From positions 3,534,001 through 3,598,000 of the forward strand of contig CAUWAG010000003.1 of assembly GCA_963556695.1 (NCBI GenBank): 64,000 nucleotides of DNA, read 5' to 3'. The position numbers and the translations under genes were made by a program. Positions 1-9,869 of this stretch are shown one piece after another. The stretch comes from Anthostomella pinea. Taxonomy: Eukaryota > Ascomycota > Sordariomycetes > Xylariales > Xylariaceae. The notes beneath the pieces are model-generated. The model did no database searches. It saw only the letters and a list, made by a program, of their open reading frames with translations, and was not told where the DNA came from. Within the stretch, counting starts at the first letter, position 1; every line of letters begins with the position of its first letter.

Positions 1-464
1 CGGCGTCTCGCCTGGTCATTGGTCACGATGCCGGAACCTGGAAGGGGCTGCATAACTGCAGCCGTGCTGCAGCCGTGAGGCCCAATCCCGGCGCGGCACG
101 CCATGCCGCGCAGGAAATCGGCTGTGCGAAGCGCCCACTCACGACCACCCTCGGCGCTTACTGCTCCCTGACCTCGCCGCCGCCTGCTCTCATTGGCTTT
201 CATTGGTCTTGATTGGACTTATCACCATGCAACCCGTGATTGACCTGCAGCCGCTTTGGGGGACACTTTCGATGCTACCACCCGCCTCTTCTTAAGATGT
301 CGGGAACCCAACACCTTCTTGACCTCCAATTCCTTCGTGTCCAACCCTACGTAACCGTCTCGAAGTCGATCCCGCAATTGTCACGACAGTCGCCATCGCA
401 GGCATTCCGATGTGAAGCAACGATCAATTGCTGGACACCAGCGACATAGTGTTCCAAGAAGTCT
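1..464. other. 5' flank, no gene seen
   Basis: This stretch has ordinary base composition and only short open frames with no recognisable protein. It lies upstream of the membrane-protein gene starting at 465 and probably holds its promoter and leader. I see no RNA gene or repeat in it. Confidence 0.5.
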
Positions 465-1511
465 ATGCCGGGTTTGATTTGGAAGGCGGTCACATCGATC
501 TCACGGCTGGCCGGAAGACATCACGCCCTTGTCCCGAGTCCATCCTTCGCGGTTACGCGCTCCTTCAAAGCCAAAGTCGGTCCCAACATGGCCTACAAAG
601 TTCTTCGCCGGGAATGGAGGTCGAAGAGCGCCATGTACATAATGATGTTCGCCGAGCTGGGCGCAACAGTAGCGATGTTGGTTCTATTCGGCATCGCCCA
701 ACCCAACCTGTACCGAACCAAGTTATGGCAAGCCGGCTATGAGCTCGGTTTCAACTCGAGTCCCGCCGTGATACTCTACGCATATGCGAACCACGTGTCG
801 CAGCCGAATCTCCCATTTGTGTGGTCGCAAACGTAAGTGAACGCGGAGCTCTCTCTACTGCTTTCCTTAAAGCACAAGGCTGACATGACATGCGCCCTTC
901 AGATTAACCAACTTCAACGTCGCCATCTCCGTCATCAGCCTCTTCTTCCTCCTCACCAAGCTGATCGCCTTCATTCTGCACGTGTGGTATCCCGTCGTCG
1001 CGCTGCTCTTCAACGTCTCGCTCGTGGCATTCTACGCCGCAAGCCTCGGTGGTCAGGCCGGTCCGGATTACCTGGATCCCACCAAGCCGAGCCCGGTGGC
1101 CTGGTACATCGCCAAGCCCTGCACCGTCGCCGCCAACAAGGCCGTGCAGGGCAACTGCACCCTGGCAAAGGGCACTTTCGCCGCGACGTCCGTCATGTTG
1201 TGAGTCAGAACCCATGGGGCCAACCAAACTCTCTTTAGCGGCACGATGCTAATTTTCCCCTCGATAGTGCGGTCACTTTGGTCAATCTAGGCCTCAACAT
1301 CTGGGCTATGCTGCCCAATGAGGCCGACAAGAAGGATGTGGACTCTGATGATGACAGCTACTCCTCGCCGTCTGCCATGAAGAGGGGTGCGGAATGGGAG
1401 ATGCAGGGGATTCCGCCGACGCCGCGGACGGCCACGATGCCCTACACGCCGCGGACAATGGCTTTCAACACACTGGAGCGCAAAATGCCCTTGCGTCGAG
1501 AATATGGTTGA
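465..1511 (+). CDS. MARVEL-like four-helix membrane protein
   Basis: Three exons (465-832, 903-1199, 1268-1511) give 302 aa. Both introns (70 and 68 bp) start GTAAGT/GTGAGT, end in AG and join the frame exactly. Four hydrophobic segments are seen, at about residues 57-79, 126-148, 150-172 and 215-240, with a Cys-containing loop (PCTVAANK..GNCTL) before the last and a charged Asp/Ser/Pro-rich cytoplasmic tail. This layout fits fungal MARVEL-domain proteins, which sit in the plasma membrane; no enzymatic motif is present. The start at 465 is the first in-frame ATG; Met42 at 588, just before the basic stretch leading into the first helix, is an equally plausible start. Family assignment rests on topology rather than a diagnostic motif. 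Confidence 0.75.
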
Positions 1512-2168
1512 GCCTGCGGCCACCTGGAGCGAGGAAAGGGATCAAGGTGTACAGCAGAGAGGAGATGGGGAACAGAGATCACTCACCCACCATGGGGAAT
1601 GCACGTCTTAGTTGACCGACCGGAAGCTTTATTCATCGTCCAATACCGTCTTTTTAGAGCGAGCGAAATGCATTCCTACGTGTATAGGAGCAGCGGCGGC
1701 GGCCCCATTTTTGGGTATATTGGGCGTGGCGCAAAGCGTTGGGCGAGGACAGGTTGGATATGTCTGTCCTCTGCTATACGGTTCCATAATGTGTGTATAC
1801 TACAGGACACTTGCCAACTATAGGTTAGGACTTGGGATGGATCGTGACATGAATCCACGACAAGCCTTCGTATCCTAACGCACTTCGTCGGGGGGTGGCG
1901 AATCGTCTGCCTCTTTACTCGATATGTTTCCATCTTCGTGATCGACGCGTTGGTCGCGCTGCCGTACTTCTTTTTCTATCCATCGGCATGCTGGAGATTG
2001 CGACTGGTATTTCATCAGGCCTACCCCCTAGGTCATTCTTATTACGCCCGGTGATTACCTCACTACGAGCTTGCATTTAGTTTAGCATCATGGCACGTTT
2101 GATCGTTGCTGGGAGGAATCTACCTCCATACTCGTGCCGGGTCCCCTTTCCCAACTCATACGTGGGTT
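1512..2168. other. intergenic, nothing recognised
   Basis: Short overlapping frames only. No protein, tRNA or repeat is recognised. It separates the membrane-protein gene from the transposase relic. Confidence 0.4.
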
Positions 2169-2640
2169 CAGTGGGTCGTAAAAAGACGCACACCTCGCCT
2201 CCAAACCCCGCGTTTTCTCGCGTTTCCCTTCATCTCACGAGTCACGACTACACCTTCACGTGAAAAATGCCTGAAACTTTCGAAAACCCTCCCAAACCCA
2301 AGGGAGTGCACAAAACACCCCGTCAGCGCCATCAGATATACGGGAGACTAATCGAAGGCGAGAATTCGACTTCGGTGGCTCTTTCCGAGGAAGTGCAGCC
2401 TGCCCTATATCGCGGCATCAAACAGCGCTTCTCTCACCAAGATGATGCCGTCTCACCCAAAGGACGCGGACGACCTTAGAAGTTGACGGATATTGAAAAA
2501 AGACACATGTTACGAGAGATCAAGAAGAATCCTTTGTTTCCATTACTTGGTTTGAAGAAAGAGCTGGGTCTGAAGGAGTCAACGCGGATGATCGGTCGCT
2601 TCCTTCAGGGAGGGCCATCAAATGTCACACCACACCACAA
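2169..2640 (+). pseudogene. Tc1-type transposase N-terminal relic
   Basis: From 2267 the frame reads as the two helix-turn-helix modules of a Tc1-like (impala-type) transposase: a TPRQRHQIYGRLIEGE segment, then, after a stop at 2477-2479, KLTDIEKRHMLREIKKNP and LGLKESTRMIGRFLQ. The reading breaks off near 2635 and no DDE catalytic domain follows. A CAGTGGGTCG start at 2169 resembles a mariner-type inverted-repeat end, but I find no matching right end. It is therefore a truncated, stop-bearing remnant. It ends about 35 bases from the stop codon of the glycosidase gene on the other strand. The family is known for cut-and-paste transposition at TA sites. Confidence 0.6.
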
Positions 2641-2674
2641 ACCGTCCCATTCCCCCTTTCCACCAACCCACACC

Positions 2675-4413
2675 TCAAACCGCCCCAAAATCCAACACCA
2701 CAGCCTCCGAATCCCTCACCCCAACCTCCACCACGCCCTCCCCATCAACGCCCACCACCTCCCCAACCGTCACATTCGCCAGCCGAACGGGCCGTCCCAC
2801 ATCCAGCTCATACGCATAACTAACCCCATCCCACGTCACGCCCACCACCGCGTCACTCCCATTCGCGACCAGGCGCCTCACAGTCGCCGTCGTGCCAGTC
2901 TCCAGCCCGACATTAAAGCTATACCCGCGCACCGGCCGCGGCGCCGGATTCAGCGTGCCATTGAGCGTGTAGTTGTACGCGCGCATATTAAGCACCATAA
3001 TCCTTGTCAGCGCGTTATCAACATAAGCCGCATAGGCGGCTTCAGCATCACCGCCCGTGAGCGCCAGGTGCGCGATACTAACGGGTTCGACGCGCGGGTC
3101 GCCGAGGAAGAAGGCGGTCACGATACTGCCGTAGTACGGCGGGCGCGTGCCGATGGGCGTGCGGGCCGTGGTCAGCGGCTGCCAGGCGGCGTACCGGTAG
3201 TTCGTGCCGAGGTGCATGTGCACGCGGCCGATGCCGGTGGCGGCGCTGTACAGGTTGAAGTCGATGCCCCAGAGCGCGGCGCCGAAGGTGTCGGAGAGGC
3301 CCGGCTTGCCTTCGTTGTAGAGCGAGTTGGCTTCGCCTAGGATGAGTGGCGGGATGCTGCCGGATGGGTCTGGGGCGATGGAGGCGTATTCGGCGAGGTG
3401 CGCGGAGACGCTTTGTTGGGTGCGCGTGTGGTTCATCAGGGTGCCTTGGAGTGTTACGCCGGGGGTTTCGGCGCCGGAGATGTAGCTGCTGGCTGTTAGA
3501 GCTGGGAATAGGAAGGCGAATTTGGGGGCTTCGGGACTATAGGGGAGAGGGGCGTAGCGTACTTGTGCGAAGAGTAGAACTTGATGTCCTTGTCCTCGTT
3601 CAACCCATCCGCCCAAGCCAGTGGCGCTCTCAAGTGGTTCGCGGTGCCGCCGAAGGACGGCGCAAGATACCCATAGGTATCATTACCGAGCATATCAGGG
3701 CAGTTCTCCTGCAGCACCGCCTTGATGGCTCTCGTGCCGTTCAGCCATTCGGCCACGAAGTCCGTCTCATCATAGTCCGACGGCCGCACCGGACCCTGCG
3801 AGCTCGTGGCGTAGAGATCTGCCTCGTTGCCGTACTCCCAGTCGTAAAGCCTTTCCCTTCCCAGGGCCTTGCAGGCCAGAGCTGCGGTCGCGAGGAGCGT
3901 CTCCCATTGCCTGTCGTCGTGGTTCCCGCCCATGTTGAAGCCGTGCGAGTACCTGACGTTTGGCCATGTCGTGTACGACTCGAAGAACGACGGCCCGATC
4001 TCGATGGTCGTGGGGTAGTCTGCCGACCTCGAGGTGTTGAACGTGCCGTTGAGCGCGATGGTGAGGTTGGGGTTGTAGATGGCGTAGTCCTGGGTGTTTC
4101 CTCCGATCCGGATGTATGGCTTCGTCCCTGTCAAGTAGCCGATGTTGTCCAGCAGATTAGTTGAGAACTCGTTGGGATTTGATGTATTCCCTGGTCATCC
4201 GGTCAACTTGAACTCGAGTTTACAATGGCAGGGAGGGTTTTACTCACCTGCAAAATCGGGGAATGACGAGAACTCGATGGAGAAGCTCACGAAACCCTCA
4301 AGCGGTTGACTGACGTTTAGGGCGTCGGCACGGCCAATATTGTCTACAACATGGGATACCGTCTTGGCCGTAGCGAAGCTGGCAAGGGCCAACAAGACTA
4401 ATGGGGAACTCAT
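2675..4413 (-). CDS. secreted GH79-family glycosidase (beta-glucuronidase-like)
   Basis: Exons 4413-4248, 4190-3563 and 3488-2675 give 535 aa, normal for fungal GH79. The introns are 57 bp (4247-4191) and 74 bp (3562-3489) and splice in frame. A signal peptide (MSSPLVLLALASFATA) starts at 4413. Family hallmarks are YIRIGGNTQD, then YDWEYGNEAD, whose Glu is the expected acid/base, and LILGEANSLYNEG, whose Glu is the expected nucleophile. A C-terminal beta-rich domain follows (VRGYSFNVGLETG, SYAYELDVG). Many N-x-S/T sites fit secretion. GH79 enzymes release glucuronic acid from glycans such as arabinogalactan; the exact substrate cannot be read here. It is tail-to-tail with the Tc1 relic. Confidence 0.88.
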
Positions 4414-5500
4414 GTCCACCATATAATAAGTGAGCTCGTTCTGATCACAGCTAGACGTCAATCACCTGGTCGTAAGTTGGAAGGTCGATAGGCTACCGCT
4501 GTCCCTATGATGGGCTAGCAAAGGCGCATTGAACAAGCTTAAACAGCCAGTCCGTGATGGCTTGCTTATGAGGGTCTTGACTGACAATATCTGCGTGAGT
4601 GACCAGTGCTCACTTTAGATGAGCTGCACACTTCAGTAAACTTGGCATTGCTCGTACCCCACGTAGTCGTAAGGTCCACGGGTAGATCTGATCGCAGGTG
4701 GAGGTACAGATGAAAGCAGGTTCGACCCGGCTAACTCCTCGCCTCCTATGCAATGCCGTGAAGTACCTTAGCGAATAGGGGCCCAAGGACGTGTTTCAGA
4801 TTGACAAGAAGAATGCTAACAAGCTGCCGCATTAGGCATGACGAGGGCGGGCGAGGTCCAATATCCATCATCGGGGGTGGTATAGTCGAGATGCGGGGAA
4901 CGCCGCCTGTGTGACACGACATTGAATGGCCGTCTATTGCTTGAAATATATTTGGCGTGAGTGATGCTGCTAGAGCCGATATCGCAATGGGAGCATTAGC
5001 AAGGCTGAATTAGGCAGAGCACAACGTCACCTGGCATTTATAACCCATCCAAGCCATCTAAGGAGACTGATGTTGGGAGTGTACATCCGCTCTCCTTTTG
5101 GTTTGACATTAGAATACATGGCAGTGAATAGGAAAGCAAGATCATCCATGCCTGATGAATACAAACTTATCCTTGCAGGTAAAGATCGAACAGGGAAACC
5201 TGCAGCGTGAGTGTGAAGTGTGAACCGCCCTAGACGCGATGACGAACGGGAGAGCAATGTAGAAGAATGTAGTTTCACCAGTAAGGGGCTTCTGACAGAA
5301 ATCAGGTAAAAATCCACAGCTTATATTAAATGCTTTCCTAATGCAGTCTATTAAGTCAAACCATGCAACGCGACTCTTTCCAGCGCATTTCATACCAGAT
5401 GCCAAAATCAACCATAGAACTTCAGATGCAAACGAAACAGACAGCCTAAGGAGTGGATGAAGAATAACCAGTTACCAGGTCCGAAATATTTGACCGGTGT
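4414..5500. other. intergenic between two minus-strand genes
   Basis: About 1.1 kb upstream of the glycosidase and downstream of the surface-protein gene. Only short frames occur (for example 96 aa at 5027-5317 minus) and none resembles a protein. It presumably carries the glycosidase promoter at its left end. Confidence 0.4.
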
Positions 5501-6157
5501 CTACAGGCTGAAAACCAAACTGACTGCTCCGAACATGAGAGCCGCCATAAAGTACGGAGCACTGGCAACGCTCATAGCGCGACTGCCAGCCGGTGCCGTG
5601 GTGGACGGCGTCGCAGTCGCAGCCGCACCTCCGCCCGGGGCAGTGGCACTCCCGTTGGTACCCGCCTTGGGCGCACTCGGAGTAGTCGAAGTGGTGATGG
5701 TCACGCCTGACACAACCGTAGTGGCGAGAACGGGAGTAGCAGTGGTAGTGAGCGAGACGAAGGTCTGGGCGAGGGACGACGATGGCGATGACGACGAAGT
5801 GTCACTGCTTTCGGTCGACTCGCACAGAATGCTGCCGACCTGGACGGTGTTGGTCGACAGGAACGAGGGGGATTCCACGGTGAAGGGCAGCCCGGAAGTG
5901 CCGGTGCCGTCGGTCGACTGGTAGGGCGTGCAGGTGACGCTCTCGACGGGCACGGGGGACGCGCCCGTCAGGTACAGCGTCGACACCGCGGTCAGGTTGC
6001 TTTCTGAGGTGTAGACAGATCCGATGGGGATGAGAACGGTGGTGTTGAGGGTGCCGGCGTTAATTACGATCTCGGCGTTGGCTCCATTGGGTGCGGCCCC
6101 TGCGGAGGCGAGGCCTACAAAGCCGGCGGCGACTGTGGCGATGGTTGTGGTATGCAT
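5501..6157 (-). CDS. Ser/Thr-rich GPI-anchored-type surface protein
   Basis: A single exon of 218 aa from the ATG at 6157. An N-terminal signal (MHTTTIATVAAGFVGLASAG) is followed by about 100 residues with two cysteines (VESVTCTPY and GSILCEST), a long Ser/Thr/Ala/Gly-rich low-complexity region and a hydrophobic C-terminal tail (FMAALMFGAVSLVFSL) after a small-residue site. That is the layout of a fungal cell-wall or plasma-membrane GPI protein. A longer reading from 6307 exists, but its extra 50 residues are not signal-like and probably lie in the leader. No domain is recognised. It runs co-directionally with the glycosidase. Confidence 0.72.
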   Translation of the reverse strand: MHTTTIATVAAGFVGLASAGAAPNGANAEIVINAGTLNTTVLIPIGSVYTSESNLTAVSTLYLTGASPVPVESVTCTPYQSTDGTGTSGLPFTVESPSFLSTNTVQVGSILCESTESSDTSSSSPSSSLAQTFVSLTTTATPVLATTVVSGVTITTSTTPSAPKAGTNGSATAPGGGAAATATPSTTAPAGSRAMSVASAPYFMAALMFGAVSLVFSL

Positions 6158-7616
6158 GTTGGCTGTTGATGTAGGAGCCTGAACGAGTGACTTTCCTTGC
6201 TGGACAGTGAAGGGAGGAAAAAGGAAGTAGACAGAGAAAGCGAAGCGACTGTGATGTTGAGACTGAGATGTGTGAAGAGTGATGATGAAAAGGGTCTTGG
6301 AGATCAAGGTCGCAATGCCCTTTTATCTTATTCCTGTACTCCATACGCCTAGAATATCACCATCGTGGCGGTGATACTTCTTCATCGTCTAAACTGGTAC
6401 CTGCTGTGGTTCGAGGTCGTGCGTCTAACATGAGATCGTGAAGGATTAGCCTTTGGGGGCATGAAATCGCTCTACCATGCGGTCTTACGGCAGACGTCTC
6501 AGCTGAAGATTGGCTGGATATTCGAGAATTGACACAAGCCTCAGGGTTCACCCAATGAGATTGCTACTACAGCAAATGTAGGGTCAGTATAGCCCTGTCT
6601 GCTTACATGCCATAGCCACCGCATCTCAGCCCCAGAGGTAAGGTGGAACTTCTCCATGCATTGCCCCCTGCGATACCTACACAAAGGGGCTCTTTAGACG
6701 ACGGGCATTTATACGATCTCTGCAGGGTCTTTATTACATGGCCTTTTGCACCGTCTTTACACGGCGGGAGAAGCAGCAACCACGTGTAATTGGGCAAACC
6801 CCTAGAGTGAGACGTACGAGAAAACGATGGGAGCCTAAAGGCAGTGCCCCTAAGACCATGAGCATCCATGGCCGTACACGATTCGATTGGCTATTAATAG
6901 CGGCTGAAGAGGGTACCAGAGTAGACTACGTACAAACAGCGCAGCGTGCTAATGCTAAGCGACGACAACTCCTTATGATATCAGCTTCACACATTGGAGC
7001 ATAGACACTGGAGACATCTTAACCTATGAAATAACGCTAGGATATTACTATCGTAAGGACAGCTTTCGCCGTGTACGGTGTCCGCTGGCGATGATTTTGT
7101 ATGGACTTTAGCTATGAAAACCACACTGAAACAAGCTGTAGCAGCAGTGCTTCAAGCCGAAGTTGCTAGGTTGACTTGAACCAGACACACGACCGCCAAG
7201 GGTAATTGATGGAAAGGTGTCGAAGGAAAGGTGTCGAAGGAAAGGTGTTGATGTCGTCTTGCTCTCGTCAACCTTGGCCATGGCATTGCAGTAATGTGGC
7301 TTGAAATTGAAGTTCGTGCTGGCACTGGTACCGGCACCCTTTGAAGCCAGCTGTTGAAGAGGCTACACAGTTACTCGGCATATCGTAGGTGGTAGCATAG
7401 CTTCCATGAGCGCCATTCCCCTGCGTGAGGATCCCTGGCCCCTTGCCGCGGCTACAATTGTGCCCTAAGTTAGAATCCGTCTTCTGATCTTCTTATAATA
7501 TTTCTTCCCGAAAACATCCGGAGGCGGTGGTCGCGGGAAATGAGTTAACTTACTTTCGCTGGTGCTGAATTCTCAGGCAATTGTGTCTCACCCAGCTCCA
7601 ATCTCTCCATGGCTTT
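6158..7616. other. intergenic with a short triplicated 15-mer
   Basis: About 1.45 kb without a convincing gene. Around 7210-7250 a 15-bp unit (ggaaaggtgtcgaag) is repeated about three times with a diverged last copy. An 88-residue frame at 6738-7004 has no recognisable features and I do not call it. Confidence 0.4.
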
Positions 7617-8369
7617 CTAGAAGTTTGCGTCCATATCATAACGAAAGACTCTTCCGTCTTCATCATCTGAGGTAGATAGAGGGTTCTCGTCAATCAGAGG
7701 CGGCGTGTCAGCTGAACTTGTTCGATTATCTCTGCGTCCCTGTGAGGATCCGTCCACAAGGTCGAATCCTGACCATGACGAACCTCGCTGACTAGGTAGA
7801 TATCTCACCCGCTCGCCAAGGTTGTCCATTGGCTCACCGTGAGTGATTTGGCTCCGAGTGCCCACGGATTGGTGGTCGATGAACTGAGGCTGTGGAGGAT
7901 TGTTCTGTGGAAGATAGTACTGTGGAAGATAGTACTGTGGAAGATAGTACTGTGGAAGATAGTACTGCGGAGGATGGAACTGCGGAGGATGGAACTGTGG
8001 AGGATGGGGCTGCGGAGGAAAGGACTGTGAAGGGTGAGATTGTGAGGAAGAGATCGTGGCCATCGGCGGACTTGAATACACTGCACTCGTATGATTCCGA
8101 GCCGGAGTCTGGTTCGAGAACTGGTTGGGAGGATGACCGAAGCTGCTCTGAGATGTTCCCAGGTTATTAAAGGAATTTTGGACCCTCGTATAGTTGACAA
8201 GAGTGTGGTAAGAAACCTTCCCCAGCGCGTAAACCTCGCCGGACTTATAGGGGACTAAAAGGCTAAGCGGAAAGTCGATGTGGTCCTTCGTTTTTATGTA
8301 GCAGCCCTTTGTGAGTCTTTGGGTCGGGTTGTCTAGCTCCAACAGGATATTGTTTCGGGGTGTCGCTTG
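7617..8369 (-). CDS. Pro/Gln/Tyr-repeat protein, 5' end unresolved
   Basis: Open frame of about 250 codons whose 5' end has no ATG: the frame runs to a stop at 8370-8372 that overlaps a possible CTAG splice acceptor, so at least one upstream exon is likely. The first about 55 residues look folded (LDNPTQRLTKGCYIKT, YALGKVSYHTLVNY) and faintly recall the C-terminal part of fungal DUF6590 proteins; this is a weak guess. The rest is disordered: a Pro/Gln stretch built on pentapeptides of PPQFH/LPQYY type, then an acidic Ser-rich tail (STSDDEDGRVFRYDMDANF). The pentapeptides come from a 15-bp tandem array in the DNA. Confidence 0.45.
   Translation of the reverse strand, partial: QATPRNNILLELDNPTQRLTKGCYIKTKDHIDFPLSLLVPYKSGEVYALGKVSYHTLVNYTRVQNSFNNLGTSQSSFGHPPNQFSNQTPARNHTSAVYSSPPMATISSSQSHPSQSFPPQPHPPQFHPPQFHPPQYYLPQYYLPQYYLPQYYLPQNNPPQPQFIDHQSVGTRSQITHGEPMDNLGERVRYLPSQRGSSWSGFDLVDGSSQGRRDNRTSSADTPPLIDENPLSTSDDEDGRVFRYDMDANF
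7891..8025. repeat. 15-bp coding tandem repeat, about 9 units
   Basis: Consensus tgtggaagatagtac. Four copies at 7906-7965 are identical and flanking units are diverged. Because the unit is 15 bp, copy-number change preserves the frame and only alters the number of Pro/Gln pentapeptides in the minus-strand protein. Confidence 0.85.
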
Positions 8370-8647
8370 CTAGGCTTGATGGGCAAGTGATGTATTCGCG
8401 CCGCGCTATATGCGATGGGATGCCGCTCTTGTAGATCCTTGCCCTTAAATGATGTGAGCTGCATCAGTTAGACAGTGGACAAGACTATTTGGGCGGTGGA
8501 GGAAACTAGACGAGAGTCTTTGGACGTACGACGAGGACGGTGACGATTCCGTTACATGGTACACACAACTGGATGTTCGTAGTGACCACTTTGGTCAAGC
8601 AAGTACTCGGTGGGGACTTGATCTTTTTTAGGGAACCACATGATTGA

Positions 8648-8840
8648 TCCTGCAATCTGCCGGAGAGGTTGTGGCGATACATTCGGGGAGGTTAACAGCT
8701 TTCATCGCTTGCTCCTGCAATCTGCTGGAGGAGTAGTGGGGATACATTCGTGATGGTTACCGGCTTTTCATCGCTTGCTCCTGCAATCTGCTGGAGAGGT
8801 TGTGGCGATACATTCGGGGAGGTTAACGGCTTTTGATCGC
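8648..8840. repeat. three 65-66 bp tandem repeats
   Basis: Units start at 8648, 8713 and 8779, each opening tcctgcaatctg and containing gatacattcg and a ggtta..cggctttt segment. The first and third are closest to each other; the second has a few changes. No coding role is seen. Confidence 0.85.
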
Positions 8841-9869
8841 TCGCGCTGCCAGGTGATGATGCTGGGATCTTGGTGATGTACCACTCGTTCCGTATGATTC
8901 AAAGTCACAGATGGTCGGTAAAAGAGGGAACAATGTGGTAGAAGGTCCGATCGAAAGAGCAAGGAGCAAATGGACAGATAAATATACAGTAGCTGTGGGC
9001 GCAAAAGCAAGCGCTGACAGGATTTGAAGTTTTTAGGTTTGTGTGTTCTGCTTCTCCATCTAGAAAGCTTATTTGTGGCGTCTTATTCTGTTAGAGTTTG
9101 TGTATAGCATAGAGGCTCTGCTTCTGGTTGTTCATGTTTTCTATTTAGGTTTGACTCTTCCCTTGCGGTCAAAGAGCTTAATTATAAAATACATCGACCC
9201 CGATACGAGTCACACTGTTCTGAGCAGCTTGTTAATTTCTTAGGAGAATCTGGAGTAATCGTGCAACGAGAGCAGTGTGAGGTTGAAGTGCTGGTGACTT
9301 CCAAGTTGAGCTGTACGGTGTACCATTATGGATAGAGCTGTGTAAGTTTTCATAACGTTCTGTACTGTAAGAGGAATAAGGCAGCTGAAAGGAGTACCTT
9401 CTTACTCAAAAAGGTGGGGAATTGACCTCTGACAGCGATCAGGTAATCCCAGGATGACACGTATACTGCTCAAGGTCAAGGCTAGATACGCCACTGAGCA
9501 CGTATTTTGACAAGTTGCCCCAGTTCACGCGCTGTGGGAATTGGTCGATGCGGAGAAACTCATCTAGGACATTAGTTTTACATCAAGCCACTGGCAAAGC
9601 GTTGGTCCAGCGGTTAACGATAAGCTTGAATAGTTGGATATCGCCAGACTCCAGTCCTACCTGATGTCCTTGCCGGTTCCGCTAAAGTGCCGCGTTAACC
9701 TACTGAACAATGCTAGGTGGCGCCCCTGGTCCCTCCTCTCGTCACTTCTCCAAGTTCCACCCCCCTTTCCACTGGTCCTGACAGCTTATCGCCGTAAGGC
9801 CATGGAAGCGAGTGCTAAGGCCCTTAAACAAGAAGAGCAGTTTATATAAGTCACCACCGGATATAATGT
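8841..9869. other. intergenic, nothing certain
   Basis: No convincing gene. A 71-residue frame at 9634-9849 ends close to the border of the AT-rich block and could be a scrap of a mobile element, but it carries no motif I can name. Confidence 0.35.

Noticed and set aside
2483..4164. Long plus-strand open frames (285 and 272 aa) opposite the glycosidase
   Set aside because: Both are antisense to a well-supported GH79 gene; compositions are Arg/His/Pro-rich with no recognisable motif, typical of GC-rich shadow frames.
8648..8840. CRISPR-like direct repeats
   Set aside because: The three units are contiguous with no distinct spacers, and the genome is eukaryotic.
9634..9849. 71-residue frame near the AT-rich border
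   Set aside because: No motif and no intact start context; possibly a mobile-element scrap but not supportable.
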